Source: Streptomyces nigrescens (lineage in GTDB: Bacteria > Actinomycetota > Actinomycetes > Streptomycetales > Streptomycetaceae). Taken from it: 64,000 nucleotides of DNA. A program made the translations under genes and the position numbers. The stretch spans positions 6,386,001 through 6,450,000 of the forward strand of contig AP026073.1 of the NCBI GenBank assembly GCA_024349765.1, in the 5' to 3' direction. Within the stretch, counting starts at the first letter, position 1; every line of letters starts with the position of its first letter. A model generated the notes under the pieces. It saw only the letters and a list, made by a program, of their open reading frames with translations. It ran no database searches and was not told the DNA's origin. This document shows, in pieces, positions 25,909-34,340 of the stretch.

Positions 25909-25969
25909 AACGTTCGATACGGGGAACGCGCAGGCGTGGTACGCAGTCGCAGCACACCGAGGAGCAGCT

Positions 25970-28255
25970 ATGACCACCGCGATCGGAGAGCACGGCGTCG
26001 AGCTGGAGATCGGCGGGATGACCTGCGCGTCCTGCGCCGCCCGCATCGAGAAGAAGCTCAACCGCATGGAGGGCGTCACCGCCACCGTCAACTACGCCAC
26101 CGAGAAGGCGCGGGTCGCGGTCGCGGAGGGCAGCGGGGTCACCGCCGCGGACCTGATCGCCACCGTGGAGCGGACCGGCTACACCGCCGCGGTCCCCGAG
26201 CCCCCGGCGGCCGCCGAGCCGCCGGGCGACGGGCCGGCGGGGGCGGACGGGGAGCCCGACGGCGACCTCTCCCTGCTGCGGCACCGCCTGCTGGTCTCGC
26301 TCGCGCTGTCCGTCCCGGTGGTCCTGATGGCGATGGTGCCGCCGCTGCAGTTCACCAACTGGCAGTGGCTCTCGCTCACCCTGGCCGCCCCGGTGGTGGC
26401 GTACGGCGCCTGGCCGTTCCACCGGGCGGCCTGGACGAACCTGCGGCACGGCGCCGCCACGATGGACACCCTGATCTCGATGGGCACCCTGGCGGCGCTC
26501 GGCTGGTCGGTGTGGGCGCTGTTCTTCGGTGACGCCGGGATGCCCGGGATGACCCACCCCTTCACGCTCACCATCACCCGCACCGGCGGCAGCAGCGCCA
26601 TCTACCTGGAGGCCGCGGCCGGCGTCACCACCTTCATCCTGGCCGGGCGCTATTTCGAGGCACGGTCCAAGCGGAAGGCCGGGGCGGCGCTGCGCGCCCT
26701 GATGGAGCTCGGCGCCAAGGACGTCGCGGTCCTGCGGGACGGCCGGGAGGTGCGCGTCGCGGTGGCGGAGCTGCGCGTCGGCGACCGGTTCGTCGTACGG
26801 CCCGGCGAGAAGATCGCCACCGACGGGAAGGTGGTGGAGGGCGCCTCCGCCGTGGACGCGTCGATGCTCACCGGCGAGTCCGTCCCGGTCGAGGTCTCCC
26901 CCGGCGACACCGTCACGGGCGCGACGGTCAACGCGGGCGGCCGGCTGGTCGTCGAGGCCACCCGGGTCGGTGCGGACACCCAGCTGGCCCGGATGGCGCG
27001 GCTGGTGGAGGAGGCGCAGAACGGGAAGGCCGCGGCGCAGCGGCTGGCCGACCGGATCTCCGCCGTGTTCGTCCCGGTCGTGATCGCGCTCGCCGCCGGC
27101 ACGCTCGGCTACTGGCTCGCCACCGGCGCGGGCGCGGTGGCCGCCTTCACCGCGGCGGTCGCCGTCCTGATCATCGCCTGCCCGTGCGCCCTGGGACTCG
27201 CCACCCCGACCGCGCTGATGGTCGGCACGGGGCGCGGCGCTCAGCTGGGCATCCTGCTGAAGGGGCCCGAGGTGCTGGAGTCGACCCGTGCGGTGGACAC
27301 CATCGTGCTGGACAAGACCGGCACGGTCACCACGGGCGTGATGACGCTCGGCGAGGTGCACCTCGCCGAGGGCGTGACGGAGACCGAGGCGCTGCGACTG
27401 GCCGGCGCGCTGGAGCACGCCTCCGAGCACCCGATCGCCCGGGCCGTCGCCACCGGCGCCGCGGCCCGCGTCGGGGCCCTGCCCACCCCGGAGGAGTTCA
27501 CCAGCGTCCCCGGCCTCGGCGTCCGCGGGGTCGTCGAGGGGCACACCGTCCTGGTGGGCCGCACGCAGCTGCTGGACGAGTGGTCCCCGGGGCTGCCGGA
27601 CGGGCTGGCCGCCGCGAAGGCCGCGGCCGAGGCGCGGGGCCGCACCGCGGTCACCGTCGGCTGGGACGGCGCGGCGCGGGCGGTGCTGGTGGTCGCCGAC
27701 GCGGTCCGGCCCACCAGCGCGGAGGCGGTCCGCCGGCTGCGGGCGCTGGGCCTGACGCCGGTGCTGCTGACCGGCGACCACCGGGCGGTCGCGGAGTCGG
27801 TCGCCGCCGAGGTCGGCATCGACGAGGTGATCGCGGAGGTGCTGCCCGAGGACAAGGTGGCGGTGGTCGCACGGCTGCAGGCCGAGGGCCGTTCGGTCGC
27901 CATGGTCGGCGACGGCGTCAACGACGCGGCCGCCCTGGCCCGCGCCGACCTGGGCCTGGCCATGGGCACCGGCACGGACGCCGCCATCGAGGCCGGCGAC
28001 CTCACCCTCGTCCGCGGCGATCTGCGCACCGCCGCCGACGCGATCCGGCTGGCCCGGGCCACCCTGGGCACCATCCGCACCAACCTGTTCTGGGCGTTCG
28101 GCTACAACGTCGCCGCGCTGCCGCTGGCCGCGGCCGGGCTGCTCAACCCGATGATCGCCGGTGCCGCGATGGCCTTCTCCTCGGTCTTCGTGGTCGGCAA
28201 CAGCCTCCGGCTGCGCCGCTTCCGGGCCCTGGACGGCGCGGCCGCCCGCGGCTGA
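25970..28255 (+). CDS. copA: Copper-translocating P1B-type ATPase
   Basis: A 761-residue P-type ATPase. The N-terminal heavy-metal domain has GMTCASC (Cys19, Cys22). The membrane metal site is CPC in [15 protein letters not shown] (around residue 404), the phosphorylation motif DKTGT is near 448 and the hinge GDGVND near 646. A His-rich region is absent, consistent with Cu+ export. ATG with AGGAG upstream. Regulated by the CsoR-type box just upstream. Full length for the family. Confidence 0.95.
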   Translation: MTTAIGEHGVELEIGGMTCASCAARIEKKLNRMEGVTATVNYATEKARVAVAEGSGVTAADLIATVERTGYTAAVPEPPAAAEPPGDGPAGADGEPDGDLSLLRHRLLVSLALSVPVVLMAMVPPLQFTNWQWLSLTLAAPVVAYGAWPFHRAAWTNLRHGAATMDTLISMGTLAALGWSVWALFFGDAGMPGMTHPFTLTITRTGGSSAIYLEAAAGVTTFILAGRYFEARSKRKAGAALRALMELGAKDVAVLRDGREVRVAVAELRVGDRFVVRPGEKIATDGKVVEGASAVDASMLTGESVPVEVSPGDTVTGATVNAGGRLVVEATRVGADTQLARMARLVEEAQNGKAAAQRLADRISAVFVPVVIALAAGTLGYWLATGAGAVAAFTAAVAVLIIACPCALGLATPTALMVGTGRGAQLGILLKGPEVLESTRAVDTIVLDKTGTVTTGVMTLGEVHLAEGVTETEALRLAGALEHASEHPIARAVATGAAARVGALPTPEEFTSVPGLGVRGVVEGHTVLVGRTQLLDEWSPGLPDGLAAAKAAAEARGRTAVTVGWDGAARAVLVVADAVRPTSAEAVRRLRALGLTPVLLTGDHRAVAESVAAEVGIDEVIAEVLPEDKVAVVARLQAEGRSVAMVGDGVNDAAALARADLGLAMGTGTDAAIEAGDLTLVRGDLRTAADAIRLARATLGTIRTNLFWAFGYNVAALPLAAAGLLNPMIAGAAMAFSSVFVVGNSLRLRRFRALDGAAARG

Positions 28256-28318
28256 CCGGCGGACCCGCCGCGTCGTCCCGGGACCGCCCCCGGCCTCCGG
28301 ACCTGCCCCGACGTCCCG

Positions 28319-28353
28319 GTTCTGGCGCCAGTCTCCAGTTCTGGCGCCGGAAC
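28319..28353. repeat. Repeated GTTCTGGCGCC motif
   Basis: GTTCTGGCGCC occurs twice 19 bp apart (28319 and 28338); the second is part of a near-palindrome GTTCTGGCGCCGGAAC. It is in the gap before the ketosynthase III gene and could be a tandem operator. Confidence 0.4.
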
Positions 28354-28365
28354 ATTGGCGGATCG

Positions 28366-28395
28366 CTCACCCGCCGGCCGGCGCCGGCGGGTGAG
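28366..28395. terminator. 13-bp perfect hairpin after copA
   Basis: CTCACCCGCCGGC pairs with GCCGGCGGGTGAG around a CGGC loop, 110 bp after the copA stop. Probable copA terminator, without a T-tract. Confidence 0.55.
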
Positions 28396-28522
28396 ACTGG
28401 TGCGGAAACGAACATCCACGTACCGACAGTCCACGCACCGGCCGGCCACACCGGCCGCCCGCGCCCCGACCGTCGGCGCAGCCCCGATCCGCGTACCAAC
28501 GCTCCACGTACAGGGAGACCTC

Positions 28523-29461
28523 ATGACCGGGTCACGCGTCCTGGCTCTCGGCCATTACCAGCCCTCCCGCGTGCTCACCAACGACGACCTCGCCGCGATG
28601 GTCGAGACCGACGACGCCTGGATCCGCAGCCGGGTCGGCATCCGCACCCGGCACATCGCGGCCCCGGACGAGACCGTGGACGCGATGGCGGCCGCCGCGG
28701 CGGCGAAGGCCCTGGCCGCCGGCGGGGTCGCCCCCGCCGACGTCGACCTGGTGCTGGTCGCCACCTGCACGGCCGTCGACCGCAGCCCGAACGCCGCGGC
28801 CCGGGTCGCCGCCCGGCTCGGCCTCGGCTCGCCCGCCACGATGGACGTCAACGTCGTCTGCTCCGGCTTCACGCACGCACTGGCCCTGGCCGACCAGGCC
28901 ATCCGGGCCGGCTCCGCGACCACGGCCCTGGTCATCGGCGCGGAGAAGTTCACCAACGTGATCGACTGGACGGACCGGACGACCTGCGTGCTGGCCGGCG
29001 ACGGGGCGGGCGCCGCGGTCGTCACCGCGGCGGACGAGCCGGAGATCGGGCCGGTGCTGTGGGGCTCGGTGCCCGAGATGGGCGGTGCGGTCCGCATCGA
29101 GGGCGAGCCCGGCCGGTTCTCCCAGGAGGGCCAGACCGTCTACCGCTGGGCGACCACCCAGCTGCCGGCCATCGCCCGCCAGGTCTGCGAACGCTCCGGG
29201 ATCGCGCCCGCCGACCTCGCCGGGGTGGTGCTCCACCAGGCGAACCTGCGGATCATCGAGCCGGTCGCGGAGCGGCTCGGCGCGGTCAACGCGGTGGTCG
29301 CCAAGGACGTCGTCGACTCCGGCAACACCTCCGCCGCGTCCGTCCCGCTGGCCCTGTCCAAGCTGGTCGAACGCCGCGAGATCCCCGCCGGCGCCCCGGT
29401 GCTGCTGTTCGCCTTCGGCGGCAACCTCTCGTACGCGGGGCAGATCATCCGCTGCCCCTGA
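28523..29461 (+). CDS. Beta-ketoacyl-ACP synthase III-like protein (FabH family)
   Basis: A 312-residue KAS III enzyme with the complete Cys-His-Asn triad: Cys113 (NVVCSGF), His238 (LHQANLRI) and Asn268 (SGNTSAAS). Such enzymes condense an acyl-CoA starter with malonyl-ACP or transfer acyl groups. It stands alone, with no acyl carrier protein, malonyltransferase or other fatty-acid genes nearby, so it is probably an accessory FabH homologue rather than the housekeeping fabH. ATG with CAGGGAG upstream. Confidence 0.9.
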   Translation: MTGSRVLALGHYQPSRVLTNDDLAAMVETDDAWIRSRVGIRTRHIAAPDETVDAMAAAAAAKALAAGGVAPADVDLVLVATCTAVDRSPNAAARVAARLGLGSPATMDVNVVCSGFTHALALADQAIRAGSATTALVIGAEKFTNVIDWTDRTTCVLAGDGAGAAVVTAADEPEIGPVLWGSVPEMGGAVRIEGEPGRFSQEGQTVYRWATTQLPAIARQVCERSGIAPADLAGVVLHQANLRIIEPVAERLGAVNAVVAKDVVDSGNTSAASVPLALSKLVERREIPAGAPVLLFAFGGNLSYAGQIIRCP

Positions 29462-29559
29462 GGGGTGCAGGCCGGCCGGGAGGCTTCGGCCGCAGGGCTC
29501 GCCGGCCGGCGTCCGATTCGTTCAAGACCCCGGCCCGGCGGCCTTTCTACGCTCGCCGC

Positions 29560-30006
29560 ATGACGACTACTCCTCCCCCTTCCCCCGGCTCCCCGCGCTG
29601 CGCCGCCTTCGGCATGGTGGTCGCCGACATGGCCGCCGCCCTCGCCTTCTACCGACGGCTGGGCCTGGTGATCCCGCCCGGGTCGGACACCGCCCCGCAC
29701 GCCGAGGCCGAGCTGCCCGGCGGCCTGCGGCTGATGTGGGACTCGTACGCCACCGCCCGCGCCATCGACCCGGACTGGACGCCACCGCCGGCCGGCACCC
29801 CGAGGGGGCTGGCCTTCGAGTGCGACGGCCCGGCCGGCGTCGACGCGCTCTACGCCGACCTCACCGCCGCCGGCCACCGGGGCGAGAAGCCGCCGTGGGA
29901 CGCCTTCTGGGGCCAGCGCTACGCCGTCGTCCAGGACCCGGACGGCCACGGGGTGGACCTGTTCGCGCCGCTGCCGCAGCGGCCGGGCGACGGGCCGGAG
30001 GTGTAG
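29560..30006 (+). CDS. VOC family (glyoxalase/bleomycin-resistance fold) protein
   Basis: A 148-residue protein with two beta-alpha-beta-beta-beta modules: FGMVVADMAAALAFYRRLGL and later RYAVVQDPDGHGVDLFAPL. Metal ligands are not certain. No Shine-Dalgarno sequence precedes the ATG, and TACGCT lies 8 nt upstream, so a leaderless mRNA is plausible. Substrate unknown. Confidence 0.85.
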   Translation: MTTTPPPSPGSPRCAAFGMVVADMAAALAFYRRLGLVIPPGSDTAPHAEAELPGGLRLMWDSYATARAIDPDWTPPPAGTPRGLAFECDGPAGVDALYADLTAAGHRGEKPPWDAFWGQRYAVVQDPDGHGVDLFAPLPQRPGDGPEV

Positions 30007-30024
30007 GGGCCACCCCGGGCGCCG

Positions 30025-30252
30025 CTAGTGCCCGGGCTGCTCCCGCAGGTACTGCGCGCCGCACAGGAAGCAGAACGGCTCGGCCTTCGGCGTGCCCCAG
30101 GATTCGGCCGACTGGGTGGCGGCGGCCGGAGCCAGGTCCCGTCCGCACATCGCGGTGGTGGTGCCGATGCGCGTCATGTGCCAGAGCTTGACCGGCGTGT
30201 CCTCGTGCGGCAGCAGACCTTCCTCGTACTCGGCGCGGATCTCGTGCTCCAT
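30025..30252 (-). CDS. Small cysteine-containing hypothetical protein
   Basis: A 75-residue protein, MEHEIRAEYEEGLLPHEDTP then KLWHMTRIGTTTAMCGRDL and FCFLCGAQYLREQ. MCG plus CFLCG could form a small zinc ribbon. ATG start preceded by GGAGGTGG. I do not recognise a named family; similar small proteins occur in Streptomyces. Convergent with the VOC gene. Confidence 0.7.
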   Translation of the reverse strand: MEHEIRAEYEEGLLPHEDTPVKLWHMTRIGTTTAMCGRDLAPAAATQSAESWGTPKAEPFCFLCGAQYLREQPGH

Positions 30253-30363
30253 GGCGGTCCACCTCCTACCCTTACGATGCGCCAGCGGGTCGGGGGCCAC
30301 AACGGCAGCCGGCCCGGCCGGCCGGTGCCCGGAACCGGGCCGGGCCCGCGATCCGCCCGCCGC

Positions 30364-31344
30364 TCAGAACACCGACCAGCCGGTCAGCGTGGTGAAGTGG
30401 TCCAGCGCCGCGGCGCCCGCGACGGAGTTGCCGCGGGCGTCCAGGCCCGGGCTCCAGACGCACAGCGTGCAGCGGCCCGGGATCACGGCGATGATGCCGC
30501 CGCCGACGCCGCTCTTGGCGGGCAGCCCGACCCGGTAGGCGAACTCCCCGGCCGCGTCGTACGTGCCGCAGGTCAGCATCACCGCGTTGATCCGCTTGGC
30601 CTCCCGGGCGTCCAGCAGCCGGCTGCCGTCGGCGCGCAGCCCGTGGCGGGCCAGGAAGCCGCCGGCCACGGCCAGGTCGCGGCAGCTCATCTCGATGGAG
30701 CACTGCCAGAAGTAGTGCTGGATGACGCTGGGGACCGGGTTCTCCAGGTTGCCGAAGGACGCCATGAAGTGCGCGAGGGCGGCGTTGCGGTCGCCGTGCT
30801 CGGCCTCGGAGTCGGCCACCGCCTGGTCGAAGGCCAGATCGGGGTTACCGCTCTCCTCCCGCAGGAAGTGCAGCATCGAGGTGCTGGCGTCGCCGGTGAG
30901 GGTCTGCAGCCGGTCGGTGACGACCAGCGCGCCGGCGTTGATGAACGGATTGCGCGGAATGCCGTTCTCCGCCTCCAGCTGGACCAGCGAATTGAACGGC
31001 GTACCCGACGGCTCGCGGCCGACCCGCTTCCAGATGTCGTCCGTACCCGGACCACCGGGAGCCCGGTTGCCGCCGGGAGCGCCGTGGTTGCCGTCGCCGC
31101 CCTGGCTGCCGTGGCTCTGGGCCATCACCAGCGCCAGCGAGAACGCCTTGGAGATGGACTGCACGGAGAACGGGACCTCCCAGTCGCCGACCCCGTACAC
31201 CGCGCCGTGTATGTCGGCGACCGCGATCCCGAACCGGTCCGCGGACACCCGCTCCAGCGCCGGTATGTAGTCGGCGACCTGTCCCTGTCCCACGTACGGC
31301 CTGGCGTGGGCCGCTACCTCCTCGAGAACGGCCTGGTAGTCCAT
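30364..31344 (-). CDS. glsA: Glutaminase A
   Basis: A 326-residue serine-dependent glutaminase (glutamine to glutamate and ammonia), beta-lactamase fold. The catalytic dyad is Ser63-x-x-Lys66 in VQSISKAF; conserved FNSLVQLE, NPFINAGALVV and KSGVGGGI follow. A Gly/Asn/Pro-rich insertion at about residues 78-101 lies between the catalytic helix and DDIWKRVG, where other glutaminases have only a few residues. Start ATG 31344; a GTG two codons earlier is also possible and no ribosome site is obvious. Confidence 0.93.
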   Translation of the reverse strand: MDYQAVLEEVAAHARPYVGQGQVADYIPALERVSADRFGIAVADIHGAVYGVGDWEVPFSVQSISKAFSLALVMAQSHGSQGGDGNHGAPGGNRAPGGPGTDDIWKRVGREPSGTPFNSLVQLEAENGIPRNPFINAGALVVTDRLQTLTGDASTSMLHFLREESGNPDLAFDQAVADSEAEHGDRNAALAHFMASFGNLENPVPSVIQHYFWQCSIEMSCRDLAVAGGFLARHGLRADGSRLLDAREAKRINAVMLTCGTYDAAGEFAYRVGLPAKSGVGGGIIAVIPGRCTLCVWSPGLDARGNSVAGAAALDHFTTLTGWSVF

Positions 31345-31353
31345 GCGCACACG

Positions 31354-32169
31354 CTAACCCGAGCCGAGCAGCACCCCCATCGGGGCCCCCGCCAACGACT
31401 TCACCTCGCGGGCGAGGTGGGCCTGGTCCGCGTATCCCGCGCGCACGGCGACCTGTGCGTACGGCATCCCGGTGCGCGCCAGGTCCAGGGCGCGCACGAA
31501 GCGGAGCACCCGGGCGAGCGTCTTGGGGCCGTAGCCGAACGCGTCCAGGCTCAGGCGGTGCAGCTGGCGTTCGCCGAGCGCGACCGCCCGGGCGACCTCG
31601 GCCACCGGCCGGCCGCGGGCCAGCGCCGCGGCGACGGCGGCGGTCCGGGCGTCACCCCCGGGCGCCGCCGCGGCCTGCCGCAGCCGCCCCCCGGCGGCCT
31701 CCTCCAGCACCCGGCCCACCCCCGTCGCCACCCCCGTCGCCACCCCCGTCGCCACCCGCGCCGCCGCCTGCTCCGCCGCCCGCTCGGTCAGCTCCCGTAC
31801 CTGCGCCGCGGGCCACAGGTCCGCCAACGGGACGCGCCGGTCGCGCAGTTCGTGCGCCGGTACGCCGAAGACGGCGGGACCCCGGCCCGGCGCGAACCGC
31901 AGCCCGGTGTAGCCGGTGCCGGGTGGCACGCCACCGGGGTGGTACGGCCCGGTGTCCGGACCCGCCACCAGCAGCCGGCCCTCACTCCAGATCAGGTCCG
32001 TGCAGCCGTCGGGGAGTACGGGGCGCGGCGACGGCCCGGTGGTGTTGGTCCACAGCACCGCACCGGCCACCCGCGACGCCCGCTCCCGGTACCCCCGAGG
32101 TGCCTCGGGCACGTCGAGTACGCCGACCACTACGCCGGCCGGCTCATCCGTGTCGCGCCGTTCACCCAC
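31354..32169 (-). CDS. AraC-type helix-turn-helix regulator
   Basis: About 271 residues with an N-terminal DUF6597-like sensor region (LPDGCTDLIWSEGRLLVAGP, GLRFAPGRGPAVFGVPAHEL) and a C-terminal AraC DNA-binding domain (LGERQLHRLSLDAFGYGPKT, LARVLRFVRALDLA, YADQAHLAREVKSLAG). A tandem 12-bp repeat encodes VATG units in the linker. The start is uncertain: GTG 32169 chosen with GGGGG just upstream, GTG 32130 is an alternative. It ends 9 bp before glsA begins, so the two may be co-transcribed and it may regulate glsA. Confidence 0.8.
   Translation of the reverse strand: MGERRDTDEPAGVVVGVLDVPEAPRGYRERASRVAGAVLWTNTTGPSPRPVLPDGCTDLIWSEGRLLVAGPDTGPYHPGGVPPGTGYTGLRFAPGRGPAVFGVPAHELRDRRVPLADLWPAAQVRELTERAAEQAAARVATGVATGVATGVGRVLEEAAGGRLRQAAAAPGGDARTAAVAAALARGRPVAEVARAVALGERQLHRLSLDAFGYGPKTLARVLRFVRALDLARTGMPYAQVAVRAGYADQAHLAREVKSLAGAPMGVLLGSG
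31716..31759 (-). repeat. In-frame 12-bp tandem repeat in AraC gene
   Basis: GTCGCCACCCCC repeated head-to-tail about three times, coding for a VATGVATG-type linker in the AraC protein. Probably slippage-prone; length may vary between strains. Confidence 0.65.
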
Positions 32170-32248
32170 GTCCCCCAGCCTGGCACGGGAACCCCACGGC
32201 CGTCCGCGCCGTTGATCCCTTACGACACGGACCGCACGGAGGTGGCAG

Positions 32249-32482
32249 ATGTCAGGGTTTCTGGACCGCGCCAAGGAGCAGGCGCAGAGCGCGCTCAACC
32301 AGGGCAAGCAGAAGGTCGAAGAGGTGCAGCACCACCGGGCCGGCAGCGACCTGCTGAAGAAGCTGGGCGCCGCGTACTACGCAGAGAAGCGGGGCAGCGG
32401 TACGCCCGACGCGACCCAGCAGGCGCTCACCGCCCTCGAAGCACACATCAGCGCACACGGCGACGCGTTCCTGCACGGGTAA
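32249..32482 (+). CDS. Small conserved hypothetical protein
   Basis: A 77-residue, mostly helical charged protein: MSGFLDRAKEQAQSALNQGK, then HHRAGSDLLKKLGAAYYAEKR. It resembles small Streptomyces proteins with amphipathic N-terminal helices; no named domain is recognised. ATG with GGAGGTGG upstream. Divergent from the AraC gene. Confidence 0.75.
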   Translation: MSGFLDRAKEQAQSALNQGKQKVEEVQHHRAGSDLLKKLGAAYYAEKRGSGTPDATQQALTALEAHISAHGDAFLHG

Positions 32483-32709
32483 CGGACAACGGCCCGCGGA
32501 CGGCGGACGGCGGCGGACGCGAGCGGCGGGGCGCGGGAGGCGGAGCCCGCCCGGTGCCGCGCGCCGCCTCGGCCGAAACCGCTCGTACAACCACCGAACG
32601 ACCGATCCGTTTTTTTGCGTTCCCCTCCACCTGCGCGCCGCCATCCCGTACAAGCGAGACAGCAGGCGGTGCGCGGACGGCGGCCGCCGTGTTCCGTATC
32701 GGAGTGGCC

Positions 32710-33300
32710 ATGTCCGAACCGCTGTCCGCCGCCCGCTTCCTCGCGGCGCTCAAGGCCGAGGGCGTGCGGGTCGTCGAGGTCGACGGCTGGGAGAAGCACA
32801 ACCGCAACAGCAAGGGGCCGTGGGGCCCGGTGCACGGCGTGATGGTGCACCACACCGCGACGTCCGGGTCCGAGCGCACGGTCAAGATGTGCCACGACGG
32901 CCGGCCCGACCTGCCGGGGCCGCTCTGCCACGGCGTGATCACCAAGGACGGCACGGTGCACCTGGTGGGCTACGGCCGCGCCAACCACGCGGGCCTGGGC
33001 GACGGTGACGTACTGCGCGCGGTGATCGCGGAGAAGCGGCTGCCCCCGGACAACGAGGCCGACACCGACGGCAACCGCGCCTTCTACGGCTTCGAGTGCG
33101 AGAACCTCGGCGACGGCGACGACCCCTGGCCCGAGGCCCAGATGGCGGCCCTGGAAAAGGCCGCGGCGGCCGTCTGCCGGGCCCACGGCTGGACCGAACG
33201 CTCGGTGATCGGCCACCTGGAATGGCAACCGGGCAAGATCGACCCCCACGGCTTCACCATGGCCTCCCTACGCGACCACATCGCCGCCCGCCTGAAGTGA
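32710..33300 (+). CDS. N-acetylmuramoyl-L-alanine amidase (amidase_2/PGRP fold), leaderless for secretion
   Basis: A 196-residue zinc amidase. Metal and catalytic residues: HHT (His47/48), His169 in IGHLEW, and Lys176/Asp178 in PGKIDPHGF. It cleaves the amide between MurNAc and the stem peptide. It has no signal peptide and no cell-wall-binding domain, the architecture of phage endolysins, but no holin or other phage genes are adjacent. ATG with GGAG upstream. Confidence 0.85.
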   Translation: MSEPLSAARFLAALKAEGVRVVEVDGWEKHNRNSKGPWGPVHGVMVHHTATSGSERTVKMCHDGRPDLPGPLCHGVITKDGTVHLVGYGRANHAGLGDGDVLRAVIAEKRLPPDNEADTDGNRAFYGFECENLGDGDDPWPEAQMAALEKAAAAVCRAHGWTERSVIGHLEWQPGKIDPHGFTMASLRDHIAARLK

Positions 33301-33367
33301 CCGGCCGGCGGGGGCCGGGCCGGCACGAGCAGCGTGCCCGCCCGGTTCTTGCAGGGGGGCCGGGACG

Positions 33368-34321
33368 GTGTCGCACGCCCCGGCGACAATGGGCCCTGTG
33401 ACCGGCCCCGCCCCCGACCCGCTGCCCGGCCTCCGGGCCCTCCACCCCCGCCTGCCCTCCCCCCTCCAGGAGGTCGAGGACGGGGCGTTCGCGCGGCGCG
33501 GGGTGCGGTTGGTGCTCAAGCGGGACGATCTGATCCACCCGGATCTGCCGGGGAACAAGTGGCGCAAGCTGGAGCCGAACCTGCGGGCCGCCGCCGCGGC
33601 GGGGGCGCGGACGTTGCTGACGTTCGGCGGGGCCTACTCCAACCATCTGCGGGCGACCGCGGCCGCCGGCCGGCTGCTGGGGTTCGGCACCATCGGTGTG
33701 GTCCGCGGCGACGAGCTGGCCGGTGCCCCGCTCAATCCGTCGCTGGCCCGCTGCGCCGCCGACGGGATGCGGCTGCACTTCCTCGACCGGGACAGCTACC
33801 GGCGCAAGTCCGAGCCGGCGGTGCTGGCCGCCCTGCACGACCGGTTCGGCGCGTTCCACGTCCTCCCCGAGGGCGGCAGCAACGCCCTTGCCGCACAAGG
33901 CTGTACGGAGCTGGGCCGGGAGCTGCGCGGGGTGGCGGACACGGTCGGGGTGGCCTGCGGCACGGGCGGCACCCTGGCCGGCCTCGCCGCGGGGCTGGGC
34001 CCGGGCCGGCGGGCCCTCGGCTTCGCCGTGCTGAAGGGCGGCCGCCCGCACTTCCTCCAGGGGACCGTCGAGGAGCTGCAGCGGGCGGCGTTCGGCGGGC
34101 CGCGCGGCGACTGGCGGCTGGAGGACCGCTTCCACTGCGGCGGTTACGCCCGCCGCACGCCCGAACTGGACGCGTTCGCGGACGCCTTCGAGCGGCGGCA
34201 CGGCCTGCCGCTGGAGCGGGTCTACGTCGCGAAGCTGCTGTACGGGCTGACCACGCTGGCCGAGGAGGGCGCGTTCCCGGCCGGCAGCACGGTCGCCGCG
34301 GTGATCACCGGCGCGCCGTGA
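33368..34321 (+). CDS. PLP-dependent ACC deaminase/D-cysteine desulfhydrase family protein
   Basis: A 317-residue fold-type II PLP enzyme. The Lys Schiff base is in LPGNKWRKLE, TFGGAYSNHLRA is the conserved substrate loop and ACGTGGTLAG holds the phosphate. Family members deaminate 1-aminocyclopropane-1-carboxylate or desulfhydrate D-cysteine; sequence alone does not decide which. Start uncertain: GTG 33368, ATG 33389 or GTG 33398, the last fitting a leaderless mRNA (GACAAT 8 nt upstream). Confidence 0.85.
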   Translation: MSHAPATMGPVTGPAPDPLPGLRALHPRLPSPLQEVEDGAFARRGVRLVLKRDDLIHPDLPGNKWRKLEPNLRAAAAAGARTLLTFGGAYSNHLRATAAAGRLLGFGTIGVVRGDELAGAPLNPSLARCAADGMRLHFLDRDSYRRKSEPAVLAALHDRFGAFHVLPEGGSNALAAQGCTELGRELRGVADTVGVACGTGGTLAGLAAGLGPGRRALGFAVLKGGRPHFLQGTVEELQRAAFGGPRGDWRLEDRFHCGGYARRTPELDAFADAFERRHGLPLERVYVAKLLYGLTTLAEEGAFPAGSTVAAVITGAP

Positions 34322-34340
34322 GGCCGCGTGCCGACCGGCG

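Noticed and set aside
32710-33300. Prophage remnant around the amidase
   Set aside because: No integrase, terminase, portal, tail or holin genes and no attachment-site repeats are seen on either side.
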